A stretch of DNA of 6,846 nucleotides, from the NCBI GenBank assembly GCA_043763845.1, contig JAYULE010000188.1, positions 1-6,846 on the forward strand. Reading direction: 5' to 3'. A program made the translations under genes and the position numbers. This DNA comes from Pseudopedobacter sp043763845 (GTDB lineage: Bacteria > Bacteroidota > Bacteroidia > Sphingobacteriales > Sphingobacteriaceae). Shown here piece by piece: positions 1 to 6,518 of the stretch (position 1 is its first letter; each line of letters starts with the position of its first letter). The notes under the pieces were generated by a model. The model saw only the letters and a program-made list of their open reading frames with translations, did not search any database and was not told where the DNA came from.

Positions 1-1964
1 TTACCCAAACTGTAATTTTGATTAAACAGGTTATTAATGCCAAAAGAAATGTCCAATTCGGTTTTTCTAATTTTAAGGTTTCTAATTCCTGTTTTTATAT
101 CGGCTAAATGATATTTTTTAGCAAATACCGTATTGGCATCGTTTAAAGGAATGGCCGAAGTGTAATTATGCTGTGCAAACAAATAAACTCCTTTTTTAAA
201 ATCAAACGATAGGCTGCTCACTAGGGTATGTTTTGGTACCCCCGTTAATTTATTACCAGAAAAATCTGAACCTGCATTTTTAAAATCATCAAACCTAAAA
301 TGACTGTAAGTAAAGCTATTGCCTATCAATAAACCATTTAAAAATTGGTTAGGGTTTGACTTAATTAGCCATAAATGCGTTTGTAGTTCGGTTCCAAATT
401 GTTTTGTGCCGCCAGCATTAATAAAATATTCTACATCATTGGTATTTAATCGTCTAACAATAGCATCCTTCAAATTAAAATAGAAAACAGTTCCATCTAC
501 ATAAAATCTTTTGTTTTTGGTTTGATAACGTAAACCGCTTTCATAATTCCAGCCTGCTTCGGCTTGTAAATTGTTGTTTATAATATTGTCGGATGAACGA
601 ACTTCGGCCAAAGTAGGCGGAGAGTAGCCTTTACTTACCGAAGAACGGAAAGTTAAATTATTATTAATGAGGTAAGAAGCAGCAATTTTAGGCATTAACC
701 GTGTTTTAAAACTTCGTTGTTTTTCTGCCACTTGCATTGGAAAAAAACTTTGATAATCATAACCAAAGAAATTTAAACTTGTGCCTAACTCAACCAATAA
801 CCGTTGTTTTACATCAAAATTTAATCTTAAAAACCCAAAATCTTTGTGGGCTTTTAAATCATCGGAAGCGGTTAAGTTGGTGGCAACTCCTTGCAAATTT
901 CCATAGTTTTTAATATGGCTTTTTGTTCTCGAACTTTCTAAACCAGCCTGAAAATTGTATTTAACGGTATTGCTAATTGCAAAAAACTCGACAAATGTTC
1001 TTAAACCAACGGTGCTTTCTTTTCGCTTTTCGTAATTGGTAATAAAAGGATTTTTAAAATCAGTGTTCGATGTAAATAAAGCTAAAACATGCTTAAAATG
1101 TTTATTTATAATATAATTATGCGACAAACCAGCAAAAAATGTTTGATTATAAATTGCTGCCTTTTGTTGCACAGCACCCGGTAAAGTAGGTGTTGCTGGC
1201 CTGGCCGCTGACGGATTTTCGGCAAACTGAGCCTCATTTAATCCACCGGGAGTTTGGTAGTTTAAATCGCTATAAAAAAGAAACGCCTTTAGTTGCCCTT
1301 TATCGTTATAATTCCACAGGTGCGAAGTTTGAATATATTTTCTTTTTAGAGCGCTATTTTCTCTGTAACCATCACTTTGTTGATAGCCTTGGGTAATATT
1401 AAAACTGTAATTTTTTATAACCTTATTTAAGCTTGCCGCTTGATTTAACAAGCCATAAGAACCTGCATTAAACGAAACATTAACATCATTTACATTTTTT
1501 AAGGTAGCATTAATTAGTACAGCACCACCAGTATTTGCGCCAAAAATACTTGCTTCGGGGCCTTTATAAATCTCTAAACTACCTATGCCTGCATTACTTA
1601 AAGTGTTAATATAGGTATTGCCACCTGCATCTGTCAATGGAAAATCGTTGATATAAATTTTTACATTTCTTATCCCAAAAGGAGAGCGCAATAAGCTTCC
1701 TCGTAAAGATAAACGGTAACTACCCGGCGAACGCTCTTCCATTCTAACACCAGGGGCAGTGTTAACTAAACTTACCAAAGAACTGCTTGGCTGATTTTTT
1801 ATTTGATTGCTATCTAAAACGCTAACCGAACTTGTTGCCCTTAGCAATGGCTGAGGATTGTAATAACCTTTTACAGAAATTTCATTTAGATTTATAACGG
1901 TATCTGTTTGTGCACTTACAGTATAAGAAATTAAAAAGCTAAGCGCAATTAGTATTTGTTTCAA
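1..1964 (-). CDS. TonB-dependent outer-membrane receptor, C-terminus beyond window edge
   Basis: This gene encodes a gated outer-membrane beta-barrel that takes up a ligand using TonB energy; the substrate cannot be told from the sequence. The frame is open over 654 codons to the left edge. Residues 1-18 form a signal peptide ending in VSA before Gln19. A TonB-box-like stretch, TVINLNEISVK, covers about 22-32. The plug domain spans about 40-152 and includes NTAPGVRMEE, LSLRGS, VKIYINDFPLTD and the diagnostic IEIYKGP-like LEIYKGPEASIFGANTGG. The rest is barrel, ending in the family's near-terminal FGINNLFNQNYSLG, so only about 30-45 residues should be missing. There is no N-terminal CarboxypepD_reg-like domain, and no SusD partner is visible, which argues against a SusC-type glycan importer. 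The start is TTG at 1962-1964: an in-frame stop lies at 2031-2033, no ATG intervenes, and MKQILIAL is a normal signal-peptide beginning. The family call is firm; the siderophore/metal versus other ligand question is open. Confidence 0.93.
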   Translation of the reverse strand, partial: MKQILIALSFLISYTVSAQTDTVINLNEISVKGYYNPQPLLRATSSVSVLDSNQIKNQPSSSLVSLVNTAPGVRMEERSPGSYRLSLRGSLLRSPFGIRNVKIYINDFPLTDAGGNTYINTLSNAGIGSLEIYKGPEASIFGANTGGAVLINATLKNVNDVNVSFNAGSYGLLNQAASLNKVIKNYSFNITQGYQQSDGYRENSALKRKYIQTSHLWNYNDKGQLKAFLFYSDLNYQTPGGLNEAQFAENPSAARPATPTLPGAVQQKAAIYNQTFFAGLSHNYIINKHFKHVLALFTSNTDFKNPFITNYEKRKESTVGLRTFVEFFAISNTVKYNFQAGLESSRTKSHIKNYGNLQGVATNLTASDDLKAHKDFGFLRLNFDVKQRLLVELGTSLNFFGYDYQSFFPMQVAEKQRSFKTRLMPKIAASYLINNNLTFRSSVSKGYSPPTLAEVRSSDNIINNNLQAEAGWNYESGLRYQTKNKRFYVDGTVFYFNLKDAIVRRLNTNDVEYFINAGGTKQFGTELQTHLWLIKSNPNQFLNGLLIGNSFTYSHFRFDDFKNAGSDFSGNKLTGVPKHTLVSSLSFDFKKGVYLFAQHNYTSAIPLNDANTVFAKKYHLADIKTGIRNLKIRKTELDISFGINNLFNQNYSLG

Positions 1965-2064
1965 GATTTTTGTTGTTTTACTTGCTGTTATTTCAAAAGA
2001 ATATGATAACCTGAATTCGATTAATATATTTTAATTTTTTTAGGGTTGAATTATATGTAACTAG

Positions 2065-2169
2065 TTTGCGTTAACGATGGAAGCGGCATCCTTTTTATCA
2101 ATTGCGGTTGGTTTAAGCCAACCGCAATTGATAAAAAGATATAGCGGACAGCGTGTTAAAACGCCCAAA
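2065..2169. repeat. REP-like palindromic element with perfect 21-bp stem
   Basis: A perfect inverted repeat has arms 2091-2111 and 2118-2138 (21 bp each) and a 6-base loop, TTTAAG. Both arms carry the core CAATTGCGGTTGG or its complement. Weaker outer arms extend it: TTTGCGTTAAC (2065-2075) is imperfectly complementary to GTTAAAACGCCCAAA (2155-2169). The segments between inner and outer arms are not complementary but each holds AGCGG in the same orientation (2082-2086 and 2143-2147). It is unlike an intrinsic terminator, because the T-run is on the 5' side of the stem and the A-run on the 3' side on either strand. Its form, a palindrome with conserved non-paired flanks in an intergenic gap, resembles dispersed REP or MITE-type elements; I recall similar intergenic sequences in Sphingobacteriaceae but cannot verify this. 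Confidence 0.7.
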
Positions 2170-2176
2170 TTATAAC

Positions 2177-2235
2177 CCTCATTATTAAATTTGTTCTCGT
2201 TACAATAACCAATCAAAAAAACAAATTTTATGAGG
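2177..2235 (-). terminator. Possible 3'-UTR hairpin downstream of the sugar dehydrogenase gene
   Basis: CCTCAT plus AAATTTGTT (2177-2195, interrupted by TATT) pairs with AACAAATTT plus ATGAGG (2220-2235), giving 9 bp and 6 bp of stem around a 24-base loop. It begins about 24 bases after the dehydrogenase stop codon on the minus strand. No clean T-run follows, so it may protect or shape the transcript end instead of acting as a classical intrinsic terminator. Confidence 0.3.
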
Positions 2236-2258
2236 TTTAAGGGAAAACTATCAATAAT

Positions 2259-3572
2259 TTACTTCGCCACAACTCTCCAAACAATGCCACTTACATCATC
2301 GGCAACTAACAATGCACCATCTTGTGCAACAGCAACACCAACAGGTTTGCCGTAAACTTCATTTTCATTTTTAACAAAACCTGTTAAAAAATTTTCTAGC
2401 TTACCTGTTGGTACTCCGTTTTTAAATGGAATAAATGCCACTTTATAACCCGCAAGTTCCGATCGGTTCCAAGAGCCATGCTGCCCAATAAATACACCAC
2501 CTTGATATTTAGTTGGAAATTTTTTAGCCGTATAAAATGCTAAACCTAATGAAGCGGTATGTGCCCCAACTGGTATATCTGGCACAATTGCTTTAGCTAC
2601 CAAAGTTGGGTTTTGTCCTTTTAAACGTGGATCTTCATTTTGCCCGAAATAAGAAAATGGCCAGCCATAAAATGCGCTTTCTTTAACGCTAGTAATATAA
2701 TCTGGCACTAAATCGTCACCTAATCCGTCACGTTCGTTAACAGCTGTCCATAAGGCATTTGTAGCTGGTGCCCAAGCCATTCCAACCGGGTTGCGCAATC
2801 CACTCCCATAAATTTTTTCTCCACTACCATCCGGGTTAATTTCTAAAATACTGGCTCTTCTAATTTCGGTATCCAATCCATGCTCGGCCACGTTACTGGC
2901 ACTACCAACACTAACATATATTTTAGTTTGTGCTGGGTTTACAATTAAATTCCTGGTCCAGTGGTTATTGTAACCTCCGGCAGGCAAGTCTAAAATCTTT
3001 TTTCCAGTGCCTTTAATGTGGGTATCACCATTTTTGTAATCATACATCCAAACACCATCTGTATTGGCAACATAAAACAAATTACCAATAAAAGCGGCGC
3101 CATAAGGCTGATTTAGCCCTGTTAAAAAAGTAGAAATTACTTCGGGGCTTCCATCTTTATTTTCATCTCTAAATAACATAATGGTATTTACACTTTTACC
3201 TTGAACCTCCGAACTTGATTTGCCACTTAATGCATTATCAACTTGTTCAGTTTCTGTCCTCTCCGAATTAGAAAGCACTACAATTACATCACCATTAGGC
3301 GCAATCACAATATTTCTTGGGCTTTTCATCCCATCCGCAAATTTAGAAACTATAAATCCTTCGGGTGCAGTGGGTGTTTTTCCGTTTGGCCATGCAACAA
3401 CTTTACTAAAATTGGTTTTGCTTGTTTTGGTATCTGCCTTTGGCAATTCTATAGTAACACCAGCACCAGTTTTAACTTTAACAGCAGGCGTAGTTTGACT
3501 GTTTGAAATGGTATTACAACCCATTAAAATTGCAGTTGATATTAATACGGTACTTAAGATTTGATTTTTCAT
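2259..3572 (-). CDS. PQQ-dependent sugar dehydrogenase / sorbosone dehydrogenase family lipoprotein
   Basis: The 437-residue product belongs to the soluble-glucose-dehydrogenase/L-sorbosone-dehydrogenase beta-propeller family, whose members oxidise sugars or aldehydes with PQQ outside the cytoplasm. Residues 1-18 are a lipoprotein signal with lipobox LMGC and lipidation at Cys19. The following NTISNSQ has no acidic cluster like the Bacteroidota surface-export signal, so a periplasm-facing anchor is likely. Family motifs seen in order are SPRNIVIAPNGD (84-95), NHWTRNLIVNP (203-213), SVGSASN (221-227), GLRNPVGMAWAP (258-269), FYGWPFSYF (301-309), GQHGSWNRS (363-371) and PVGVAVAQDGALLVADD (410-426). 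His204 with Arg207 is a plausible counterpart of the catalytic His of soluble glucose dehydrogenase (inference). I start at ATG 3570-3572; an in-frame TTG two codons upstream would only add MY before the signal peptide. No PQQ biosynthesis gene is in view, so the true substrate and cofactor use are unproven. Confidence 0.9.
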   Translation of the reverse strand: MKNQILSTVLISTAILMGCNTISNSQTTPAVKVKTGAGVTIELPKADTKTSKTNFSKVVAWPNGKTPTAPEGFIVSKFADGMKSPRNIVIAPNGDVIVVLSNSERTETEQVDNALSGKSSSEVQGKSVNTIMLFRDENKDGSPEVISTFLTGLNQPYGAAFIGNLFYVANTDGVWMYDYKNGDTHIKGTGKKILDLPAGGYNNHWTRNLIVNPAQTKIYVSVGSASNVAEHGLDTEIRRASILEINPDGSGEKIYGSGLRNPVGMAWAPATNALWTAVNERDGLGDDLVPDYITSVKESAFYGWPFSYFGQNEDPRLKGQNPTLVAKAIVPDIPVGAHTASLGLAFYTAKKFPTKYQGGVFIGQHGSWNRSELAGYKVAFIPFKNGVPTGKLENFLTGFVKNENEVYGKPVGVAVAQDGALLVADDVSGIVWRVVAK

Positions 3573-3648
3573 ATACAATTATTTACAGGTAAAAAATTTC
3601 AACGATTAAATTTAAAAATTGTTTTTAGTTTGAGCTATAAAATCATAC

Positions 3649-3656
3649 CAAAATTA
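3649..3656 (-). promoter_or_regulatory. Candidate -7 box for the sugar dehydrogenase gene
   Basis: On the minus strand the sequence is TAATTTTG, an exact match to the Bacteroidota -7 consensus TAnnTTTG. It lies about 77 bases upstream of the chosen ATG, leaving a leader of roughly 70 bases. No clear -33 TTTG is present at the expected distance, so support is moderate. Confidence 0.45.
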
Positions 3657-3688
3657 ATGAGTAAGTTCATGAATTTTAATCTTTTTTC

Positions 3689-3782
3689 ATTTTTTGGAAT
3701 TATTTTTTAAATGGGTAGGTTGGTAGTTATTTGAGGTTTTATTAGTGTGATGGTGTTTGGGATGAAAGATGGTGTGTTTGTG
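3689..3782. other. 94-base stretch without cytosine on the plus strand
   Basis: From 3689 to 3782 the plus strand contains no C at all and is rich in G and T, with words such as GGGTAGG, GGTGTTTGGG and GGTGTGTTTG. It contains no ORF of note. The cause is unknown; it may be a decayed junction, or a composition-biased spacer of the G/T-rich kind found between genes in these genomes. Confidence 0.6.
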
Positions 3783-3831
3783 CTTTGGCGATTTAGATGC
3801 ACAAAACTGATTGCTACTACAAATGTTGATG

Positions 3832-3848
3832 TGAAGCACAATGCTTCA
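3832..3848. repeat. Short perfect hairpin
   Basis: TGAAGCA and TGCTTCA form a 7-bp perfect stem around the loop CAA. No T-run follows on the plus strand. It lies about 60-80 bases upstream of the R-M promoter box; its role is unknown. Confidence 0.4.
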
Positions 3849-3858
3849 TTTAAACAGT

Positions 3859-3870
3859 AAACCAAATTTT
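3859..3870 (+). repeat. Left copy of 12-base direct repeat flanking the R-M module
   Basis: AAACCAAATTTT here is identical and in the same orientation to 6588-6599, on the far side of the R-M genes. The part CCAAATTTTT recurs at 3891-3900, 29 bases downstream. In AT-rich DNA a 12-base match can arise by chance, so the junction meaning is tentative. Confidence 0.4.
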
Positions 3871-3911
3871 TGCCAAAAGCAAGTTAGCTTCCAAATTTTT
3901 ATTTTCGCCGT

Positions 3912-3919
3912 TATATTTG
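3912..3919 (+). promoter_or_regulatory. Promoter -7 box for the DUF6471-methyltransferase operon
   Basis: TATATTTG matches the Bacteroidota -7 consensus TAnnTTTG exactly and is followed by CA, as is common for strong promoters of this phylum. Transcription would start near 3923-3926, giving a leader of about 42-45 bases before the ATG at 3968. A good -33 TTTG is not seen; an AT-rich CCAAATTTTT word lies near that region. Confidence 0.65.
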
Positions 3920-3949
3920 CATATATGATAATAATTATCGAATATTGCA
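3918..3949. promoter_or_regulatory. Candidate operator palindrome over the R-M transcription start
   Basis: The centre GATAAT-A-ATTATC (3927-3939) is a perfect 13-base inverted repeat. It extends imperfectly outward to TGCA at 3918-3921 and TGCA at 3946-3949, with TAT/ATA matches between. It overlaps the end of the -7 box and the predicted start point, where a bound repressor would block transcription. The HTH-like product of the first gene downstream is an obvious candidate ligand, by inference only. Confidence 0.45.
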
Positions 3950-3967
3950 ATTCAAAAACATTTAATT

Positions 3968-4246
3968 ATGTCAAACTTGGATGATAAAGCAAAACGATTA
4001 CTAAAGTCAGAATTAGTCAAACGTGGTGTGTCAAATACGGATTTAGTTTTGTTATTGAATGAAATTGGTATTGAAGAAACCAAAGCAAGCATTGATAGCA
4101 AAATTAGTCGTGGTAGTTTTAGTGCTACTTTTTTGTTGCAATGTCTTATTGTAATTGGTTGTCAGAAAATTGAAATTGAAAATTATGAAAATCAATTATT
4201 AATGGTTGCAGAACCAAATGAACCTTATAAAAAAAGTGCAAGATGA
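3968..4246 (+). CDS. Small HTH-like protein, DUF6471 type, coupled to the methyltransferase
   Basis: This 92-residue protein resembles DUF6471 proteins as I recall them: an N-terminal AKRLLKSELVKRGV, a middle LLNEIGIEET, then SKISRGSFSATFLLQCLIVIG. I see four likely helices at about residues 7-19, 22-34, 37-48 and 52-65, an arrangement like the XRE/lambda-repressor helix-turn-helix, with ETKASIDSKISRG in the place of the recognition helix. Biochemical function of the family is not established to my knowledge. Its stop codon overlaps the methyltransferase start in ATGA (4243-4246), so the two are translationally coupled. The start ATG lies about 45 bases downstream of a good TAnnTTTG box. A controller-like role analogous to C proteins of type II R-M systems is an inference; it could instead assist the methyltransferase physically. 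Confidence 0.82.
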   Translation: MSNLDDKAKRLLKSELVKRGVSNTDLVLLLNEIGIEETKASIDSKISRGSFSATFLLQCLIVIGCQKIEIENYENQLLMVAEPNEPYKKSAR

Positions 4247-5607
4247 AAAATAATACTGTAAAATTCATTGACCTTTTTGCGGGTCTTGGCGGAATTCGTT
4301 TGGGCTTTGAAAAAGCGTTTAAAGATGCAGGGATTGCAACTGAATGTGTGATGACTTCGGAAATAAAACCTTATGCTGTAAAAACATTAAAGCACAATTT
4401 CGGTCACGAATTTTTGGCTGGCAATATTTTTGAAATTCGAAATGAATTTATTCCTGATTTTGATTTTTTATTAGGTGGTTTTCCTTGTCAGCCTTTTAGT
4501 GCAGGCGGAAAGCGTCAAGGTTTCTTAGACACAAGAGGAACTTTGTTTTTTGAAATTGAACGTATTTTGAGAGAGAAAAAACCTTATGGCTTTATACTTG
4601 AAAACGTGGAAGGCTTGGTAAAACACGATTTGGAAAACAAAAATGATAAAATAGGTAGAACACTCAAGACCATTTTGCATACTCTCGAAAATGAGTTGGG
4701 ATACAAAACAAGCTGGAAAGTTTTTGACAGTTTAGATTTTGGGTTGGCTCAATCTCGTAAAAGGATATTTATTGTTGGCACAAAAGATGAAAAGATTGGT
4801 TTGGATGGAAATGAACCACATTTTAAATCTTTGGAAAGTGTTTTAGAAAAAGGATTGCCCATTTTGAAATCAGATTTTATAGACAAACTTTTGGCTCATT
4901 TTCCTGTTGAAGATTTGTATGGAAAATCAATAAAAGACAAACGTGGTGGAAATAATAATATTCATAGTTGGGATATTGAAATCAAAGGAAACGTGTCTAA
5001 ACAGCAATCCGAAATTCTGAATAAATTGTTTAAGCAAAGACGTAAAAAACAATGGGCAGAGGAAATCGGAATTGATTGGATGGACGGAATGACTTTAACT
5101 TTAAACCAAATAAATACGTTTACTGACTTGCCAAAAGCCGAATTAAAAACCTTATTAGAAGACCTTACTAAAAAAGGATATTTGAGATTTGAACATCCTA
5201 AGAAATTGGTCAAACTTAAAACGGAAAATGGTATTTCAACTTCACGAGTATATGACGAAACCAAACCAAAAGGCTACAATATTGTAACTGGAAAATTGAG
5301 TTTTGAAATCAACAAAGTACTTGACCCAAAAGATATTGCACCAACTTTGGTAGCAACCGATGTATCTCGTTTAGCTGTGCCAGACGGAAATGGTTTGCGA
5401 AGATTAACTATACGTGAAGGTTTGCGACTGTTCGGTTATCCCGAATGGTACGAAATTCCAACCAAAGAATATGATGCTTTTGATTTGTTAGGAAATACAG
5501 TTGCAGTTCCTGTAGTGGAATTTGTTGTCTCAAAAATAGTTGATACTCTATATTTGGAATTTATGGGTTTGGATAATATTCACTCAAAACTTCATCAAGT
5601 ATATTGA
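4243..5607 (+). CDS. DNA cytosine-5 methyltransferase of a type II R-M system
   Basis: The 454-residue enzyme transfers a methyl group from S-adenosylmethionine to C5 of cytosine in a specific DNA site, protecting the host from the partner endonuclease. All main motifs are present in canonical order: motif I FIDLFAGLGGIRLGF (8-22), motif II around SEIKPYA (39-45), motif IV GGFPCQPFS with catalytic Cys82, motif VI ENVEG (120-124), motif VIII AQSRKRIFIVG with Q170/R172/R174, motif IX RRLTIREGLRLFGYP (386-400) and motif X LLGNTVAVPVVEFV (415-428). The target-recognition region between motifs VIII and IX is long (about 200 residues) and includes a winged-helix-like part near 253-316, so the protein exceeds the common 320-420 length. 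It shares ATGA with the upstream gene, and its last 47 bases are antisense to the endonuclease. The recognition sequence cannot be deduced by eye. Confidence 0.96.
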   Translation: MKNNTVKFIDLFAGLGGIRLGFEKAFKDAGIATECVMTSEIKPYAVKTLKHNFGHEFLAGNIFEIRNEFIPDFDFLLGGFPCQPFSAGGKRQGFLDTRGTLFFEIERILREKKPYGFILENVEGLVKHDLENKNDKIGRTLKTILHTLENELGYKTSWKVFDSLDFGLAQSRKRIFIVGTKDEKIGLDGNEPHFKSLESVLEKGLPILKSDFIDKLLAHFPVEDLYGKSIKDKRGGNNNIHSWDIEIKGNVSKQQSEILNKLFKQRRKKQWAEEIGIDWMDGMTLTLNQINTFTDLPKAELKTLLEDLTKKGYLRFEHPKKLVKLKTENGISTSRVYDETKPKGYNIVTGKLSFEINKVLDPKDIAPTLVATDVSRLAVPDGNGLRRLTIREGLRLFGYPEWYEIPTKEYDAFDLLGNTVAVPVVEFVVSKIVDTLYLEFMGLDNIHSKLHQVY

Positions 5608-6505
5608 TTGTTCTTTGATTAAAAACAAAATCGCTTGCATCATAAATTCTATGCAAATCATTTTGTCTTCCAACCCAACCAAAACCATCGCAGTAATTCA
5701 GAATAATAATTCTTCTTGCTCGATGATTTGCATTATGTCGCATTAAAGCACCATAGAACTCCACAAGTTGATCGGCTCTTTTTGACTGTCCACTCCCTGT
5801 GGTTATGTTGTAAGATGATTCTATCAAAATAATTGGAGCATCAACACTAGGTATTAGAAAATCTATGTTTTTATTCAAAAGGGGAAACTCTTTTTGAAGT
5901 TCATATATCAGGGAAGCATTTGTATTGATTTTGTAATTATCAAGCCTTAATTGAATAATCTTTTCAACGTGAGCTCCAACTTTGTTTGAATACTTATCTT
6001 GAATTTCATTATCATTTAAAATTCTTTCAACATATTTGTAATCTCTTAAATCTTTAATGAAGTCAATTTCGTTAAGCTTAAAATTTCGCATATAATAAAG
6101 AGGAATTTCAGTCCCGATTTTCGAATTCCTACCGTTTATAAAAAATTCAATTAAAAGAAATCGAAATTCTACATCATTTTGAATGGTTCTGCTAATTTTT
6201 TTTACGTCCCATTCGGTTCTAAATTCTTCTCCATTAAAACGATACCTTAGAAGAGAAACTACTCTTTTAAGTCTTTCTTCGGACAATCCAATTAAAGAAA
6301 CCAAAGCTTTCAATTTTTCTATTGGAGAAAAATTTTCGTCTTCCGTCAAAAAGATTGATAATTCTTCTGGTCTTGAAAAACGATCACAATTTGCATTAAT
6401 ATAATTTGTTAATGGTTCAATTGATAGTAAAAAATTATTATCAAAATCGTCATCAATCATAAAAGACATACTATTTTTCCAATCTTCAAATGATATTTTC
6501 AGCAT
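5561..6505 (-). CDS. Putative type II restriction endonuclease, PD-(D/E)XK type
   Basis: This 314-residue protein is the likely cleaving partner of the convergent cytosine methyltransferase. The C-terminal half has the marks of a PD-(D/E)XK nuclease: a helix with GAHVEKIIQLRL (177-188, Glu181), NIDFLIP with Asp215, then a strand PIILIESSYN with Glu229, a GSGQSKRADQ segment (237-246) with Lys242, and NYCDGFGWVGRQNDLHRI (270-287), a pattern common near the end of such enzymes. The usual ExK lysine is Ser231 here; DpnII/MboI-like enzymes, as I recall, likewise show E-x-N followed by a downstream GSK, so Lys242 may substitute. The N-terminal 170 residues match nothing I recognise. Start ATG is at 6503-6505 with a TAnnTTTG box only 14 bases away, giving a very short leader; Met13 is an alternative start. 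Assignment rests on motifs and on the neighbouring methyltransferase; specificity is unknown. Confidence 0.8.
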   Translation of the reverse strand: MLKISFEDWKNSMSFMIDDDFDNNFLLSIEPLTNYINANCDRFSRPEELSIFLTEDENFSPIEKLKALVSLIGLSEERLKRVVSLLRYRFNGEEFRTEWDVKKISRTIQNDVEFRFLLIEFFINGRNSKIGTEIPLYYMRNFKLNEIDFIKDLRDYKYVERILNDNEIQDKYSNKVGAHVEKIIQLRLDNYKINTNASLIYELQKEFPLLNKNIDFLIPSVDAPIILIESSYNITTGSGQSKRADQLVEFYGALMRHNANHRARRIIILNYCDGFGWVGRQNDLHRIYDASDFVFNQRTINILDEVLSEYYPNP

Positions 6506-6518
6506 TTTATACTTTTTA

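Larger units (their letters stand above)
3573..3967. other. Intergenic region between the dehydrogenase and the R-M module
   Basis: I see no credible gene in these 395 bases. The region holds a minus-strand promoter for the dehydrogenase, a C-free G/T-rich stretch, a short hairpin, repeated CCAAATTTTT words, and the plus-strand promoter with palindrome for the R-M operon. It probably includes the left junction of the R-M insertion. Confidence 0.75.

Noticed and set aside
1190..1396. 68-codon open frame on the plus strand
   Set aside because: It is antisense within the TonB-dependent receptor barrel and its translation has no recognisable features.
1994..2001. TTCTTTTG on the minus strand as a promoter box for the receptor gene
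   Set aside because: It has one mismatch in the key TA of TAnnTTTG and no -33 partner, so it is too weak to annotate.
2091..2138. Perfect hairpin as an intrinsic terminator of the dehydrogenase gene
   Set aside because: On both strands the T-run precedes the stem and an A-run follows it, the reverse of an intrinsic terminator; a REP-like element fits better.
3220..3506. Two overlapping plus-strand frames of 92 and 87 codons
   Set aside because: Both are antisense to the N-terminal half of the sugar dehydrogenase, whose family motifs prove the minus-strand reading.
3832..3900. CRISPR-like repeats (hairpin plus two CCAAATTTTT words)
   Set aside because: There are only two short AT-rich copies and no regular repeat-spacer pattern, and no cas genes are present.
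4962..5264. 100-codon minus-strand frame inside the methyltransferase
   Set aside because: It is a shadow of the target-recognition region; no promoter box or protein motif supports it.
5540..5746. 68-codon plus-strand frame across the end of the methyltransferase
   Set aside because: It overlaps both R-M genes in another frame and has low-complexity composition; the two longer genes explain the DNA.
6183..6404. 73-codon plus-strand frame
   Set aside because: It is antisense to the endonuclease N-terminal half and shows no supporting signal.
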